A stretch of DNA of 15,077 nucleotides from Candidatus Fermentithermobacillaceae bacterium UBA3951 (GCA_002385465.1 DGDN01000046.1:1-15077); one strand, 5' to 3'; positions 1 to 8,673 are shown, counted from the stretch's first letter. Notes: generated by a model not told the origin, from the letters alone. A program made the numbers and translations.

Positions 1-1389
1 GCGAGCGGCGAAGTCCTGTCCGAGTTTGTTGAGGCAAGTGCCGAAGATGTAGATTTGGCGGTCAAGGCGGCGTGGTCTGCCTTTGAAACCTGGAAGGACA
101 CGAGTCCGGCTGAACGCTCCAGGCTCCTCCTTAAGATCGCTGATCTTGTTGAGAAGGACATCAAGCGGCTTGCGATGATCGAGACACTGGATAGCGGAAA
201 GCCGATCAAAGACACTACTGAAGGCGACCTGCCTCGAGTCGTCGATATGTTTCGGTACTTCGCATCGGTAATAAGGGCCGAAGACGGAGGCGCCACGTAC
301 CTGGACCATCAGACCTTGAGCCTCATTGTGCGCGAACCAATAGGAGTAGTAGGGCAGATTGTGCCGTGGAATTTCCCCATTGCCATGGCGGGATGGAAAA
401 TCGCCCCCGCTATCGCCGCCGGGAATACGACGGTCATAAAGCCGTCTTCCGAGACCTCCCTGACCATGCTTGAACTGGGCAGAATAATGTCGGAAGTACT
501 CCCGCCCGGAGTCGTAAACATCATTACGGGACGCGGCTCTACGGCCGGAAAGGCCCTCCTCGACCACCCCGGACTAACGAAACTGGCCTTCACAGGCTCG
601 ACCGAAGTCGGGTACACGGTGGCTGAGGCAGCCGCCTGCAAGCTCATACCGGCCACCTTGGAGCTGGGAGGCAAGTCGGCCAACATCTTCTTTGAGGATT
701 GCCACTGGGAGAGGGCCATCGAGGGTGCGGTCAACGGCATCTTGCGAAACATGGGCCAAGCATGTTCAGCAGGCTCGAGGGCTCTCGTTCAGGAGAGCAT
801 CTATGAGAGGTTCCTTGCCGATATTGCTAAGGTCTTTGGAAAGATCAAGGTTGGCCTACCTTGGGAGCCCGACACCATCATGGGTCCCTTGATCAGTGCC
901 TCCCAACTGGAGAAAGTGCTTCGTTACGTTGAGATCGGCAAGGAAGAAGGAGCCAGGCTCGTCTGCGGCGGTCACAGGATCACCGAAGGAGAGCTGGGCA
1001 AGGGCTACTTTATGAGCCCGACCATATTGGCAGACGCGAGCAACAACATGCGGATATGTCAGGAAGAGATATTCGGACCGGTCCTCTCGGTTATCCCGTT
1101 CAAGGACGAGGAGGAAGCCGTCCGGATCGCAAATGACAGCCAGTATGGCCTGGCAGGCGCCGTGTGGACGAAAGACATAAACCGCGCCTTCCGCGTAGCC
1201 CGGAGCGTCCGGACCGGCAGGATGTGGATCAACACCTATTCGATCAACCCGCTGCATGCGCCGTTCGGGGGATACAAGAAATCCGGGATAGGAAGAGAAA
1301 ACCACAAGATGGTCCTGGACCACTACTCTGAGGTTAAGAACATCATAATCAGCCTGTCTGATAAGCCTTCCGGGATGTACAAGATCTGA
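1..1389 (+). CDS. Aldehyde dehydrogenase, NAD(P)-dependent (5'-partial)
   Basis: The reading frame is open from base 1, so the start codon lies outside the window; 462 residues are visible and roughly 20-40 N-terminal residues are missing compared with the usual 480-500. The first visible residues (ASGEVLSEFVEAS) already fit the family N-terminus, so a TTG at 55 is not the true start. The enzyme oxidises an aldehyde to the carboxylic acid in the cytoplasm. Seen in the sequence: the VPWNFP segment, KPSSET cofactor-binding loop, FTGSTEVG Rossmann motif, ELGGKS carrying the general-base Glu, NMGQACSAGSR with the catalytic Cys codon at 763-765, EEIFGPVLSV, and the C-terminal PFGGYKKSGIGRE. The substrate cannot be told from sequence alone; betaine-aldehyde-type and DhaS-type enzymes share these motifs. 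It ends 37 bp before a strong inverted repeat and is convergent with the serine hydrolase gene. The family call is firm, the specificity open. Confidence 0.95.
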   Translation, partial: ASGEVLSEFVEASAEDVDLAVKAAWSAFETWKDTSPAERSRLLLKIADLVEKDIKRLAMIETLDSGKPIKDTTEGDLPRVVDMFRYFASVIRAEDGGATYLDHQTLSLIVREPIGVVGQIVPWNFPIAMAGWKIAPAIAAGNTTVIKPSSETSLTMLELGRIMSEVLPPGVVNIITGRGSTAGKALLDHPGLTKLAFTGSTEVGYTVAEAAACKLIPATLELGGKSANIFFEDCHWERAIEGAVNGILRNMGQACSAGSRALVQESIYERFLADIAKVFGKIKVGLPWEPDTIMGPLISASQLEKVLRYVEIGKEEGARLVCGGHRITEGELGKGYFMSPTILADASNNMRICQEEIFGPVLSVIPFKDEEEAVRIANDSQYGLAGAVWTKDINRAFRVARSVRTGRMWINTYSINPLHAPFGGYKKSGIGRENHKMVLDHYSEVKNIIISLSDKPSGMYKI

Positions 1390-1425
1390 CCATCCGCTTA
1401 GTCGCGGACAGCACGCTGGGTAGAA

Positions 1426-1454
1426 ACGCGGGAGACCAGGCCGGTCTCCCGCGT
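1426..1454. terminator. Bidirectional terminator hairpin between convergent genes
   Basis: A perfect 12-bp inverted repeat (arms 1426-1437 and 1443-1454, loop AGGCC) starts with ACGCGGGAGACC. It lies 37 bp after the aldehyde dehydrogenase stop and 38 bp from the 3' end of the minus-strand hydrolase gene, where a shared terminator is expected. The U-tract is poor on both strands (GCTTTC on +, TTTCTACC on -), so termination efficiency is uncertain. Confidence 0.7.
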
Positions 1455-1491
1455 AGTGCTTTCATATGAGCGCCTACAGATCTTGCGTTTA

Positions 1492-2856
1492 TCACTTAGT
1501 CACTCTTCTAAGCATGCGCGAGCCTGCAAGCACGGCCCAAGGCTTGCCTCTTGCATCCGCTTCTTCCTTGCCTTTTTTGTCGAAGTAGAACCGGAGCACC
1601 TGCTGCTGGCCCATGGCTTCATAGAACAGTGTCCTCTCATCGCTGGCCTTTGCTTCGAACTCTTGACCTTCGCGCCTCACAATCAGCTTGTCTCCGTCCA
1701 TGAAGAGTTCTGCCTGCCCGCCTTCATCGCACCGGTAGAACCCGGTGAAACGCGACAACTCGGAGGGCGAAGCTCCGCAGTCAATCTCAATGCTCTTCTT
1801 GGTGTCAAGGGGAAGTCCCAAGGCCACATTGACGGCCGCCAGCCAGATCGCGCCTGCAGGCACCCCCGTCACGTTCGTGAGGACCGCCACCGTAATGCCT
1901 CTTTCGGGGACAAATCCGAAGTTGGACGATACCCCGGGCTGACCGCCTCCGTGTTCTGCCAACGTAACACCGGTGCCTGCGTAGTTCGGAGTCACTTGCA
2001 GCCCGAAGTTGTACCAGGTGTTCCTCCCGGTAGGATACATGGGACTAGTCCACATCCGCCTGAGGCCTTGAGATGATGCGATACCCACACCGGTGTTGGC
2101 AATGCCGCCGTTCAGGTATATCTGCCCGTAATTCATGAGGTCCAGCACGCAAGAACGGACCCCGCCGCCTACCTCGTAGGTGCCTAGGACCGGCCACGGC
2201 TGCTTCTCGTGCTTCTCATCTTGCCTGTTGTAGATGTACGGGGTGGATAGGTTACCCAGCTTCTCAAGCTCTTCCAAGTTGTAAGTCGACCTGTTCATAC
2301 CGGCGGCATCCAGGATGTTGCGGGTCATGTAGCGCCGGTAGAGCTGCCCGCTCTTCCGCTCTATGATGAGTCCATTCAGAAGGAACGTATCATTGCAGTA
2401 ACTGAAGTACTCACCCGGCTCGCCCAAGAGTTCATAGTCGGCCTCGGCTATATAACGTACGTGCTCCTCAAGGTCGATTATCTCCTGCCTGCGGGTCATG
2501 GGCGGAAGGCCGGTCGTATGGGAAAGGAGGTGCCGCACTTTGACCGCGCTCATATCACGGGCGCCCTTCAGCCTAAACTCGGGGATGTGTTCGATGACCG
2601 GGTCGTCGACCGATAATAGCCCCGCGTCGGCCAGCTGGGTGATGGCCATGGCGGTAAACGACTTGGAGACAGACGCGCAACCGAAAATCGTCTCGGGATC
2701 AACCGGGTCTTTTGTCTCCAGATCTTTCACTCCGAAGCCTTTGGCGTAGAGCAGTTCCTTTGGGCCAGAAACGGCAACTGCAGCACCTACGATGTGGTTT
2801 TCATGCATTGTTTTTTCGACGTAATCTTCGAATTCTGCCCAATCTCTCGTCCTCAC
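1492..2856 (-). CDS. Beta-lactamase-fold serine hydrolase (class C / esterase-like)
   Basis: A protein of 454 residues in the Beta-lactamase family (PF00144: class C beta-lactamases, DD-peptidases, D-aminopeptidases, EstB-type esterases). The nucleophile motif is S62-V-S-K65 inside CASVSKSFTA, the second motif is Y153-C-N155, and HGGGQPG at 302-308 stands for the third (KTG/HxG) box. About 100 residues after the catalytic domain form a beta-rich tail like the C-terminal domain of such hydrolases. I place the start at a GTG at 2856 because GGAG (2868-2865) sits 8 nt upstream; a GTG at 2859 and a longer frame beginning at GTG 2931 are alternatives, but the latter lacks a ribosome site. No signal peptide is visible with any start, which is unusual for penicillin-recognising members and favours a cytoplasmic esterase or peptidase role. 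It follows the solute-binding protein gene by about 76 bp and is probably cotranscribed with it. Confidence 0.9.
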   Translation of the reverse strand: MRTRDWAEFEDYVEKTMHENHIVGAAVAVSGPKELLYAKGFGVKDLETKDPVDPETIFGCASVSKSFTAMAITQLADAGLLSVDDPVIEHIPEFRLKGARDMSAVKVRHLLSHTTGLPPMTRRQEIIDLEEHVRYIAEADYELLGEPGEYFSYCNDTFLLNGLIIERKSGQLYRRYMTRNILDAAGMNRSTYNLEELEKLGNLSTPYIYNRQDEKHEKQPWPVLGTYEVGGGVRSCVLDLMNYGQIYLNGGIANTGVGIASSQGLRRMWTSPMYPTGRNTWYNFGLQVTPNYAGTGVTLAEHGGGQPGVSSNFGFVPERGITVAVLTNVTGVPAGAIWLAAVNVALGLPLDTKKSIEIDCGASPSELSRFTGFYRCDEGGQAELFMDGDKLIVRREGQEFEAKASDERTLFYEAMGQQQVLRFYFDKKGKEEADARGKPWAVLAGSRMLRRVTK

Positions 2857-2932
2857 CACACACACTCCAATCAAGCTTTGTTGTTGGCACCGCACCCGGC
2901 CAAGACAAGGCCTGGTGAAACCCGGCTTCACA

Positions 2933-4081
2933 TCACCCGGTCGCCGAAAGTAAAGCCAGCGCTTCCTGAGGGGGCTTCTTGCCCGACCAGATTTCTTGAA
3001 ACGCCGATTTTACGCGCTCAAGACAGCCAAGCCAACCCGGAACTCGAGGATTGCTCACGAGGTCGCACGCCATGAGGATATCGCGAAACTTCACTATCTG
3101 CGGATTTGGGTGATGTCCGATGAAGTGCTGAGACCACACCCTTAGCGGAGATATCTTGTTCTGAGCAATGGCCAGGGCCTCGATATTCGCTGCTCGAGAA
3201 GCAAAGTCGATGTACGCCTGAGCCCCTTCCCGATTCCTGGCCCCTCTCGGGATACAGAGGACGTCGGCGACGATGAGCGCCTGAGGACGTCCGTCTACCG
3301 AAGGGAGAGGCGCGGGAACCCATTCGAGGTCGGGGTACTGGACCAGGCGCCTTACCACCCAATCTCCCTCTACCACCATTGCAACTTGCCCCGATATGAA
3401 CGGATCGGGGTTAAGCCTGCCTATGGGATTGACGGGTGCCGAGAACCGCTCTTCTCCGAGGCTTCGGGAACGGACTGCGAGTTCCGCCACCCACCGGTAT
3501 GCCCTTAGGTTGGCAGGCGCCTCCGGCTCGAATACGCCGTCCCGGAACCATGCCCCTCCGAAGAGATACGGCCATATCTGGGGCCACCAACCGGGATACG
3601 AAGGGACCATGCCGATGCGCCCCTCCGCCTCGATCCGCCTGAGAAGCTCGTCAAAAGCGTCGATACCGGTTGGGAACGGGAGACGAGCCCTAGCCCCTGT
3701 AGGCAGCGCCTTCAGGTTCACGTAGAGAGTAACGACGTTGGCCGACACGGGCAGGCCGTAGAGAGTCCCGCCAACCATACCGAGCCGCTCAAACGCCGGG
3801 AGAAATCTGTCCCCGGAGAATGGGTGGACCGGCACCAACACGCCTTCACGGGCCAGATCGACGATCTGATGGTCCTCGAGTCCTATGAGGTCCGGGGGAT
3901 TGCCTGACGATTGGGCGGCCAGGAACCGTGGGAGATCGGGGCTCGATGACCAGTCCCCGGCAGGTTCCATCTCCACCAAGAACCGGTCCTGGGATTCGTT
4001 GAACGCCGAGACGATCTCGCGCATGGCGCGCTCCTCCTGGCCTCCCCACTTCTCCCAATACCGGACAACCGACCTTGCCAT
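2933..4081 (-). CDS. Family-1 extracellular solute-binding protein lacking a signal peptide
   Basis: A protein of 382 residues resembling sugar-type ABC solute-binding proteins (SBP_bac_1, MalE/UgpB-like). Visible family features are the N-terminal first strand and helix (VVRYWEKWGGQEERAMREIV), NPPDLIGLE near residue 80, the GTLYGLPVSANVVTLYVN hinge segment, the tryptophan-rich PSYPGWWPQIWPYLFGG, and FISGQVAMVVEGDWVV. The ATG at 4081 is chosen because GGAGAGGAG lies just upstream. The protein begins directly at the first strand of the mature fold: no hydrophobic leader, no lipobox cysteine, and no alternative upstream start supplies one (the in-frame extension up to 4126 is hydrophilic). No permease or ATPase genes lie beside it. 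Either export information was lost or it binds its ligand in the cytoplasm. Its neighbours are an M14 peptidase gene 160 bp upstream and the serine hydrolase gene downstream on the same strand. Confidence 0.85.
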   Translation of the reverse strand: MARSVVRYWEKWGGQEERAMREIVSAFNESQDRFLVEMEPAGDWSSSPDLPRFLAAQSSGNPPDLIGLEDHQIVDLAREGVLVPVHPFSGDRFLPAFERLGMVGGTLYGLPVSANVVTLYVNLKALPTGARARLPFPTGIDAFDELLRRIEAEGRIGMVPSYPGWWPQIWPYLFGGAWFRDGVFEPEAPANLRAYRWVAELAVRSRSLGEERFSAPVNPIGRLNPDPFISGQVAMVVEGDWVVRRLVQYPDLEWVPAPLPSVDGRPQALIVADVLCIPRGARNREGAQAYIDFASRAANIEALAIAQNKISPLRVWSQHFIGHHPNPQIVKFRDILMACDLVSNPRVPGWLGCLERVKSAFQEIWSGKKPPQEALALLSATG

Positions 4082-4241
4082 CTTTTTCTCCTCTCCGGTT
4101 CTCGCTTGAATTGCCGCGAGCCCCACACTGGAACTCCTGTGCGCGGGCTCGCAGCATCAACTTAGATCTTATCAGGTATCCCGCCTGTCAGCGCCGCGGG
4201 CACAATCCAATTGGTGCCAGTTGACCTGACGGCACGACACC

Positions 4242-6803
4242 CTATACCAAGCAGTTGAACAGCAGCTTGAACGTACCGTGGGTCTGTGCCCTGAACTGGG
4301 GCCTGAACCCGAACAGGATGACGTCTCCTTCATCCACCTTCACCCGGAGCATGCACGGCTTGTTCACGAGCCTGTCTTCCCCGATGAGCCAGCCGCTTTG
4401 GAGCAGGTCTTTGGCCGGGTACTCGGCTACCACTTCGTAGCAATCGGCCTGGAACATATCTGCGATTTCAAATGTCGGGCTGCCCATATTGAGGACCAGG
4501 GCATTTTCGGGCATGCCGTAGCCCAAGGGGCTCCGGTTGTTCACCTTGACGCGCAGGGTGGAGCCGTGACAGTAGAACTCCTTCCAAGTGGTGTTCGCTA
4601 CAACGTTTCGCACTTTCAACTCGCAAGTGTCTATGGCGAAGTCCGACGAGGTGTCAAGCGCTACAAGCCTGCCGCCGTTCTTCACGAACTCCTTTAGGCT
4701 CTTGGCGCCTTCTTTACCTATGCCGCTCCTGTACTCGGGCGGCATTGGCGGTAGCGGGCGTCTGCGTCCCCTCATGTCTCTCTCGCTTGCATGGTCGGGG
4801 CCCAGGATCATCATTGCCCTGTCTGCCGGGAGGATGATGACGTCAACTTTCTCGCTCAAGTTTCCTTCTTTGAAATCAGCGTCCATCAAAGTGACATATG
4901 GGAACCCGAACTTCTCAAGCACCAGCCGGGTCCAGCCCTCATCCATGTTGCCGCCCCAATACCTCTGATACATGCCTACACGAAGCCTGCGCATCTCGTG
5001 CTTCGGTACATCGAGGGTTGATTCAAGCGTCCTCACGGGGACGCTCAACTCTTTGCACACCCGCTTGACCGCTTGAACGGCCTGAGGAGTACCCTCGATG
5101 TAAAGGGCTCCGGCAGGATAACTGCAGAAAGGACACGCTTTACTGACCTCTACCGGGTCCTTAAGCCGCCACACTTTGACGCCCTCATCCAGCAGCTTGT
5201 TGGCCACGGCAAATGAATCGTTGAACCGCGGGTCAAGGATATATGCCGCTGATTCCTTTACTTCAGGAACCGATACCCTCACGCGCGGTGCGAGCTCGAA
5301 CGGACCTTGGAACTTACTGTCGATGGGCACAACATCCACGCCCATGAACTCGCCAATCGTATCGGTCGCCGTGTCGTACATGATGGGCGAGCCGTCGGGA
5401 TTGCGTGTCCAGTAGCTGTCGGGATAGAACGTCCTCCCCAACAGGTTCTTAATGACGCCCATCTTGGGCTGGTCGCAGAACACGACGTACGACCCGGCCG
5501 GAAAGACTCGTCCTTCGACCCTGAACTCCTCGGTGGCTCTCTTGATCTCGATGCCCTGGAGCCTCAGGAGGTCGACAAGTTTGAGCGCCGTAAGGGGATC
5601 GTTGTTCTCGAGAGGAGATATGACGAACGCGTACGGTTGGCCATCGGCGCCACGTTCGGTCTGCCTCTTGGCCTTGAGGTAAGCGTTCCATAAGACCTTC
5701 TCCCTGTACTTAGCGCAGATATCCAGGAGCGCCCACGAAGCGATCTTCTGTTGCTCCACTATATCCCGGAGCCTCCACCATCCTCCCGGCCACGGATTGG
5801 GGAAGTTGGTCTGGGCCTCGTACTTGGGCATGGTCTTCTGGCTGGCGCCTCTCAGCTGGTGGGGGTGGATGTAGAGCGGGGTCGCAAGCTTGGCGCTGGC
5901 CGACTCCGTGAGCATCCCGGCGATGTTGTGATGCGTCGTGATCCAGTGAAAACCGAAGTGGCCCCATCCCGGGAACTGAGCCCCGTTCAGGATGCCCTTC
6001 TTCCCGCGCTCCTCCAGCGTGTAGGCCATGTGAGCGCCGTACCAAGAGTCTTCTCGCCACACGAGGGGATCGGCGTGAGGCCTTATGGCGTCAGAGTAGG
6101 GGGCTATGTACAGCCTCGCGCCCATGCTGCCCATATGGTGATGGTCCTGGTAGGCGTGAGGGCGCCATTCCGTGAACAGGATCTCGGCCATGTATCTCGA
6201 TTCGACCAAATTGAGGGCGAAGGCATCGCGGTTGTTGTCGTGGCCCGCGTACTTGTGGTAGAGGAACGGAGTGCCCGTCCCCTCATACTCGGTTCCAAGC
6301 CACTTATTGTACCAGTCGGTGACCATTATCTGACCATCAGGGTTGAAACACGGGACCATGAGGAAGATGACGTTCTCCAGAATCATCCGGTTGTCCGGCG
6401 AATCGATCGCCAGGAGGTCCCACGCGAGTTCAGGAGCCATCTGCGTCCCGCCGATCTCGGTGGCGTGGAGGCTCATGCTCTGGCAGACGATGGCCTTGCC
6501 TTCCTTTACAAGTCCCTCCACCGCTTCTTCGGTAAGCCCTCTGGGATCGGTGATCTTGGCGTTGATGGCCTTGTAATGATCGAGCTTCTTTAGGTTTTCG
6601 GGTGACGTGATGATGACTAACAGAAACGGGTGGCCTTCTGTGGACGGCCCCATGTCTACGACCTTGATCTTGTCCGATTCTTTCTCCAAAAGGTAGAAGT
6701 ACTCAACAATCTTGTCCCATCTGGCTATCTTGCGGTCGGAGCCCATCTTGAAACCGAAAAACTCTTCGGGAGAGGTGACTCTAAGTTTGCTTTCAGTCGT
6801 CAT
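4242..6803 (-). CDS. M14-family zinc metallocarboxypeptidase with C-terminal amidotransferase-like region
   Basis: A protein of 853 residues. The M14 catalytic region occupies about residues 20-350: H113-A-T-E116 supplies the first two zinc ligands, the QDHHH cluster (H221-223) the third, N190-N-R-D193 the substrate-carboxylate pocket, and E300 in MLTESAS is the likely catalytic Glu. Family knowledge makes it a zinc carboxypeptidase acting on peptides or amino-acyl conjugates. The second half, especially residues 605-725 (RVGMYQRYWGGNMDEGW, DVIILPAD, KEFVKNGGRLVALD), resembles the class-I glutamine-amidotransferase-like domain found in large M14 proteins, without an obvious catalytic Cys. I chose the ATG at 6803; an in-frame extension to 6935 adds 44 residues without family likeness, and an intermediate ATG at 6875 is possible. 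The ribosome site is weak (GGGAC/AAGG close to the start). No signal peptide is seen. It is first in a minus-strand group of three and divergent from the MATE exporter. Confidence 0.9.
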   Translation of the reverse strand: MTTESKLRVTSPEEFFGFKMGSDRKIARWDKIVEYFYLLEKESDKIKVVDMGPSTEGHPFLLVIITSPENLKKLDHYKAINAKITDPRGLTEEAVEGLVKEGKAIVCQSMSLHATEIGGTQMAPELAWDLLAIDSPDNRMILENVIFLMVPCFNPDGQIMVTDWYNKWLGTEYEGTGTPFLYHKYAGHDNNRDAFALNLVESRYMAEILFTEWRPHAYQDHHHMGSMGARLYIAPYSDAIRPHADPLVWREDSWYGAHMAYTLEERGKKGILNGAQFPGWGHFGFHWITTHHNIAGMLTESASAKLATPLYIHPHQLRGASQKTMPKYEAQTNFPNPWPGGWWRLRDIVEQQKIASWALLDICAKYREKVLWNAYLKAKRQTERGADGQPYAFVISPLENNDPLTALKLVDLLRLQGIEIKRATEEFRVEGRVFPAGSYVVFCDQPKMGVIKNLLGRTFYPDSYWTRNPDGSPIMYDTATDTIGEFMGVDVVPIDSKFQGPFELAPRVRVSVPEVKESAAYILDPRFNDSFAVANKLLDEGVKVWRLKDPVEVSKACPFCSYPAGALYIEGTPQAVQAVKRVCKELSVPVRTLESTLDVPKHEMRRLRVGMYQRYWGGNMDEGWTRLVLEKFGFPYVTLMDADFKEGNLSEKVDVIILPADRAMMILGPDHASERDMRGRRRPLPPMPPEYRSGIGKEGAKSLKEFVKNGGRLVALDTSSDFAIDTCELKVRNVVANTTWKEFYCHGSTLRVKVNNRSPLGYGMPENALVLNMGSPTFEIADMFQADCYEVVAEYPAKDLLQSGWLIGEDRLVNKPCMLRVKVDEGDVILFGFRPQFRAQTHGTFKLLFNCLV

Positions 6804-6922
6804 CCTTGTCCCGGCTTCCCCGCCTTTAGAAACAGCGGGGCGGCTCCCGGTGCCAGGTTCACTCCTTTCGGTCATCGTAGGCTGGGCGCTTGGCGCCAGG
6901 TTGGGGAGCCTTGGGTGCTTCT

Positions 6923-6950
6923 GGATTTCGCCCAAGGTAGGCCGAAATCC
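6923..6950. promoter_or_regulatory. Perfect 8-bp inverted repeat in the divergent M14/MATE spacer
   Basis: GGATTTCG at 6923-6930 and CGAAATCC at 6943-6950 are exact reverse complements separated by 12 nt. The repeat lies about 120 bp upstream of the M14 start and 185 bp upstream of the MATE start. The spacing (20 bp centre to centre, about two helical turns) suits a dimeric regulator's operator, and a transcript hairpin in the M14 leader is equally possible. No regulator gene is adjacent. The repeat is seen directly; its function is inference. Confidence 0.35.
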
Positions 6951-7061
6951 TACTGGATGCTAAATATCTCGACCGGCTGCTCGCAGGCGGCCACTGGATC
7001 CTGTCGCTCATAAGCCATCCTTCCCATAGAGCTATAAGACCCAAGGGTGAACGTGAACCAT

Positions 7062-7091
7062 TTGACCCCCTGGGCCGTAAAGCGATATCAT
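7062..7091 (+). promoter_or_regulatory. Putative sigma-A-type promoter of the MATE exporter gene
   Basis: TTGACC (7062-7067) and TATCAT (7086-7091) are separated by 18 bp and sit about 45 bp upstream of the TTG start, with a predicted transcription start near 7098. The -35 has 5 of 6 and the -10 has 5 of 6 consensus bases. There is no other comparable pair in the spacer on this strand by eye. Confidence 0.45.
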
Positions 7092-7134
7092 CAATGTACT
7101 AACAACTTTGGGTAACGAAATAAAGGAGATTGCC

Positions 7135-8673
7135 TTGGGAAACCGGTTGGACGAAACAAGACAGGACCTCGATGTTGAACCTAGTTCCCGGTCCATCAAT
7201 GAACTAGAGGCTTCATCTGGATCGGCTCAAACAGCGGCTGCAGCACAGGTGAAGACCGCTCTCGAGGATCCGCAAGAGGCCGCCAAACAGGAACCCAGAG
7301 CCCCGACAGCCAGACCCAGAAGGCGGGCTTTGGACTTGGCCGGACACTCAATCGAGCAGAACTTGTGGCTTCTTGCCGGGCCGCTCATAGCCGAACGATT
7401 GCTCCAGGCCACCGTGGACGCAGCGGACATGGCCATGGTCGGTCGCGTGGGAGCCGCTGCGGTCGCCGCTGTCGGGCTATCCAACCAGATCTCAATGATC
7501 GCTACCGGTTTCTTTGACGCCATCCGTGTCGGGACGACATCTGTCATCGCCCGCCGCGTAGGCGCCGGACGGTTGGACGAAGCCCAGAGGACGCTCCGTC
7601 AGTCCCTGCTCATAGCAGCGTGTTTGGGATTCATCTCCTTCCTCGTGTTCTCGGTCTGTTCGGCTGGGAGCCTCAGGATGATGGGGGCGGAACCTGACGT
7701 AATCGCCATGGGTGTGCGGTACTTCTTCTGGAAAGGTCTCTCCCTCTGTTTCGAGTACGTGACCATGACTTTCGCAGCAGGCCTTCGAGGCTCCGGCCAC
7801 ACCGACCTTCCAATGTATGTGGGAACGGTGGTGAACCTACTCAACCTGTGCGGCAATTACGTGCTCATAAACGGACACTACGGATTTCCAAAGCTCGAAG
7901 CAGAAGGCGCAGGACTGTCTACGGCCTTCGCCCGGTTTGTCGGTATGCTGCTCATAATCTACCTCATAAGCAACAAACACAACCCGCTCAAGGGGTGGAG
8001 CAGGGGCACTTTCAAGCCTGACAGAGATGCTCTCGGACGCGTGCTCCAGATAGGGTTGCCTGCATCAGGCGAACGGCTGACACTTAGAGGGGCGCAGATT
8101 CTCTACACCAGAGCCATAGCCTGGCTGGGTACCAACGCCTATGCGGCCCACCAGATAGCGATGAGGATCGAATCCATATCTTTGGTGATTGGCTTCAGTT
8201 TCGGCGCGTCCACAACTACCCTTGTAGGCCAGTACCTGGGGTTTGGTGACAAGGACAAGGCCGAACTCGCGGCACGGAAGGCACAGAAGATCGCTTCTCT
8301 GGCAATGGGGTGCGCCGGCGTAGTTCTGTTCTTTGCGGCTCCTTCCCTGGTGCGTCTCTTTATCCCCGACAATCCGGCGGTCATGGAAATGGGTGCCACC
8401 GTGCTCCGCATCGTGGCCATTGCCCAGCCCTTTATGGCAATAAACCACGTCTTCGCGGGAGGCTTACGAGGCGCCGGCGACACCAGGTGGGTCATGTACA
8501 TCACCGGCGGCAGCGCGTGGTGCGTTCGAGTGGCGCTCACCTACCTGTTTGTGAAAACCCTTGGGCTTGGACTTGCGGGAGCCTGGTATGCAATGGTCAC
8601 GGACCTCATCGCCCGGTCCGTGATGTTTCGGTGGAGGTTCGGGACCGGACACTGGAAAAACATACGAGTCTAG
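7135..8673 (+). CDS. MATE family multidrug/metabolite exporter
   Basis: An integral membrane protein of 512 residues in the MATE family (Na+- or H+-coupled antiporters for cationic or drug-like compounds). Seen: about twelve hydrophobic stretches in two related halves, the family N-terminal signature (GPLIAERLLQATVDAADMAMVG, shown here by its ends GPLIAER and DMAMVG), AGLRGSGHTDLPM in the first half and AGGLRGAGDTRWVMY at the equivalent place in the second. The start is the TTG at 7135, with AAGGAG (7123-7128) 6 nt upstream; a TTG at 7108 has no such site. The first 65 or so residues are a hydrophilic Ala/Glu/Gln-rich extension ending in basic PTARPRRRALDLAG, longer than the usual MATE N-terminus and presumably cytoplasmic. 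It diverges from the M14/binding-protein/hydrolase cluster, so its substrate could relate to a product of those enzymes, but nothing in the sequence proves it. Confidence 0.95.
   Translation: MGNRLDETRQDLDVEPSSRSINELEASSGSAQTAAAAQVKTALEDPQEAAKQEPRAPTARPRRRALDLAGHSIEQNLWLLAGPLIAERLLQATVDAADMAMVGRVGAAAVAAVGLSNQISMIATGFFDAIRVGTTSVIARRVGAGRLDEAQRTLRQSLLIAACLGFISFLVFSVCSAGSLRMMGAEPDVIAMGVRYFFWKGLSLCFEYVTMTFAAGLRGSGHTDLPMYVGTVVNLLNLCGNYVLINGHYGFPKLEAEGAGLSTAFARFVGMLLIIYLISNKHNPLKGWSRGTFKPDRDALGRVLQIGLPASGERLTLRGAQILYTRAIAWLGTNAYAAHQIAMRIESISLVIGFSFGASTTTLVGQYLGFGDKDKAELAARKAQKIASLAMGCAGVVLFFAAPSLVRLFIPDNPAVMEMGATVLRIVAIAQPFMAINHVFAGGLRGAGDTRWVMYITGGSAWCVRVALTYLFVKTLGLGLAGAWYAMVTDLIARSVMFRWRFGTGHWKNIRV

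Noticed and set aside
1456..2076. 206-codon open frame on the plus strand
   Set aside because: Antisense to the serine hydrolase gene and overlapping the terminator region; no start signal.
4214..4235. GTGCC/GGCAC inverted repeat between M14 and binding-protein genes
   Set aside because: Only 5 bp with a 12-nt loop and no T-tract; within chance expectation.
5751..6593. 280-codon open frame on the plus strand
   Set aside because: Lies wholly antisense to the M14 catalytic domain, whose motifs are unmistakable; the plus-frame product resembles nothing.
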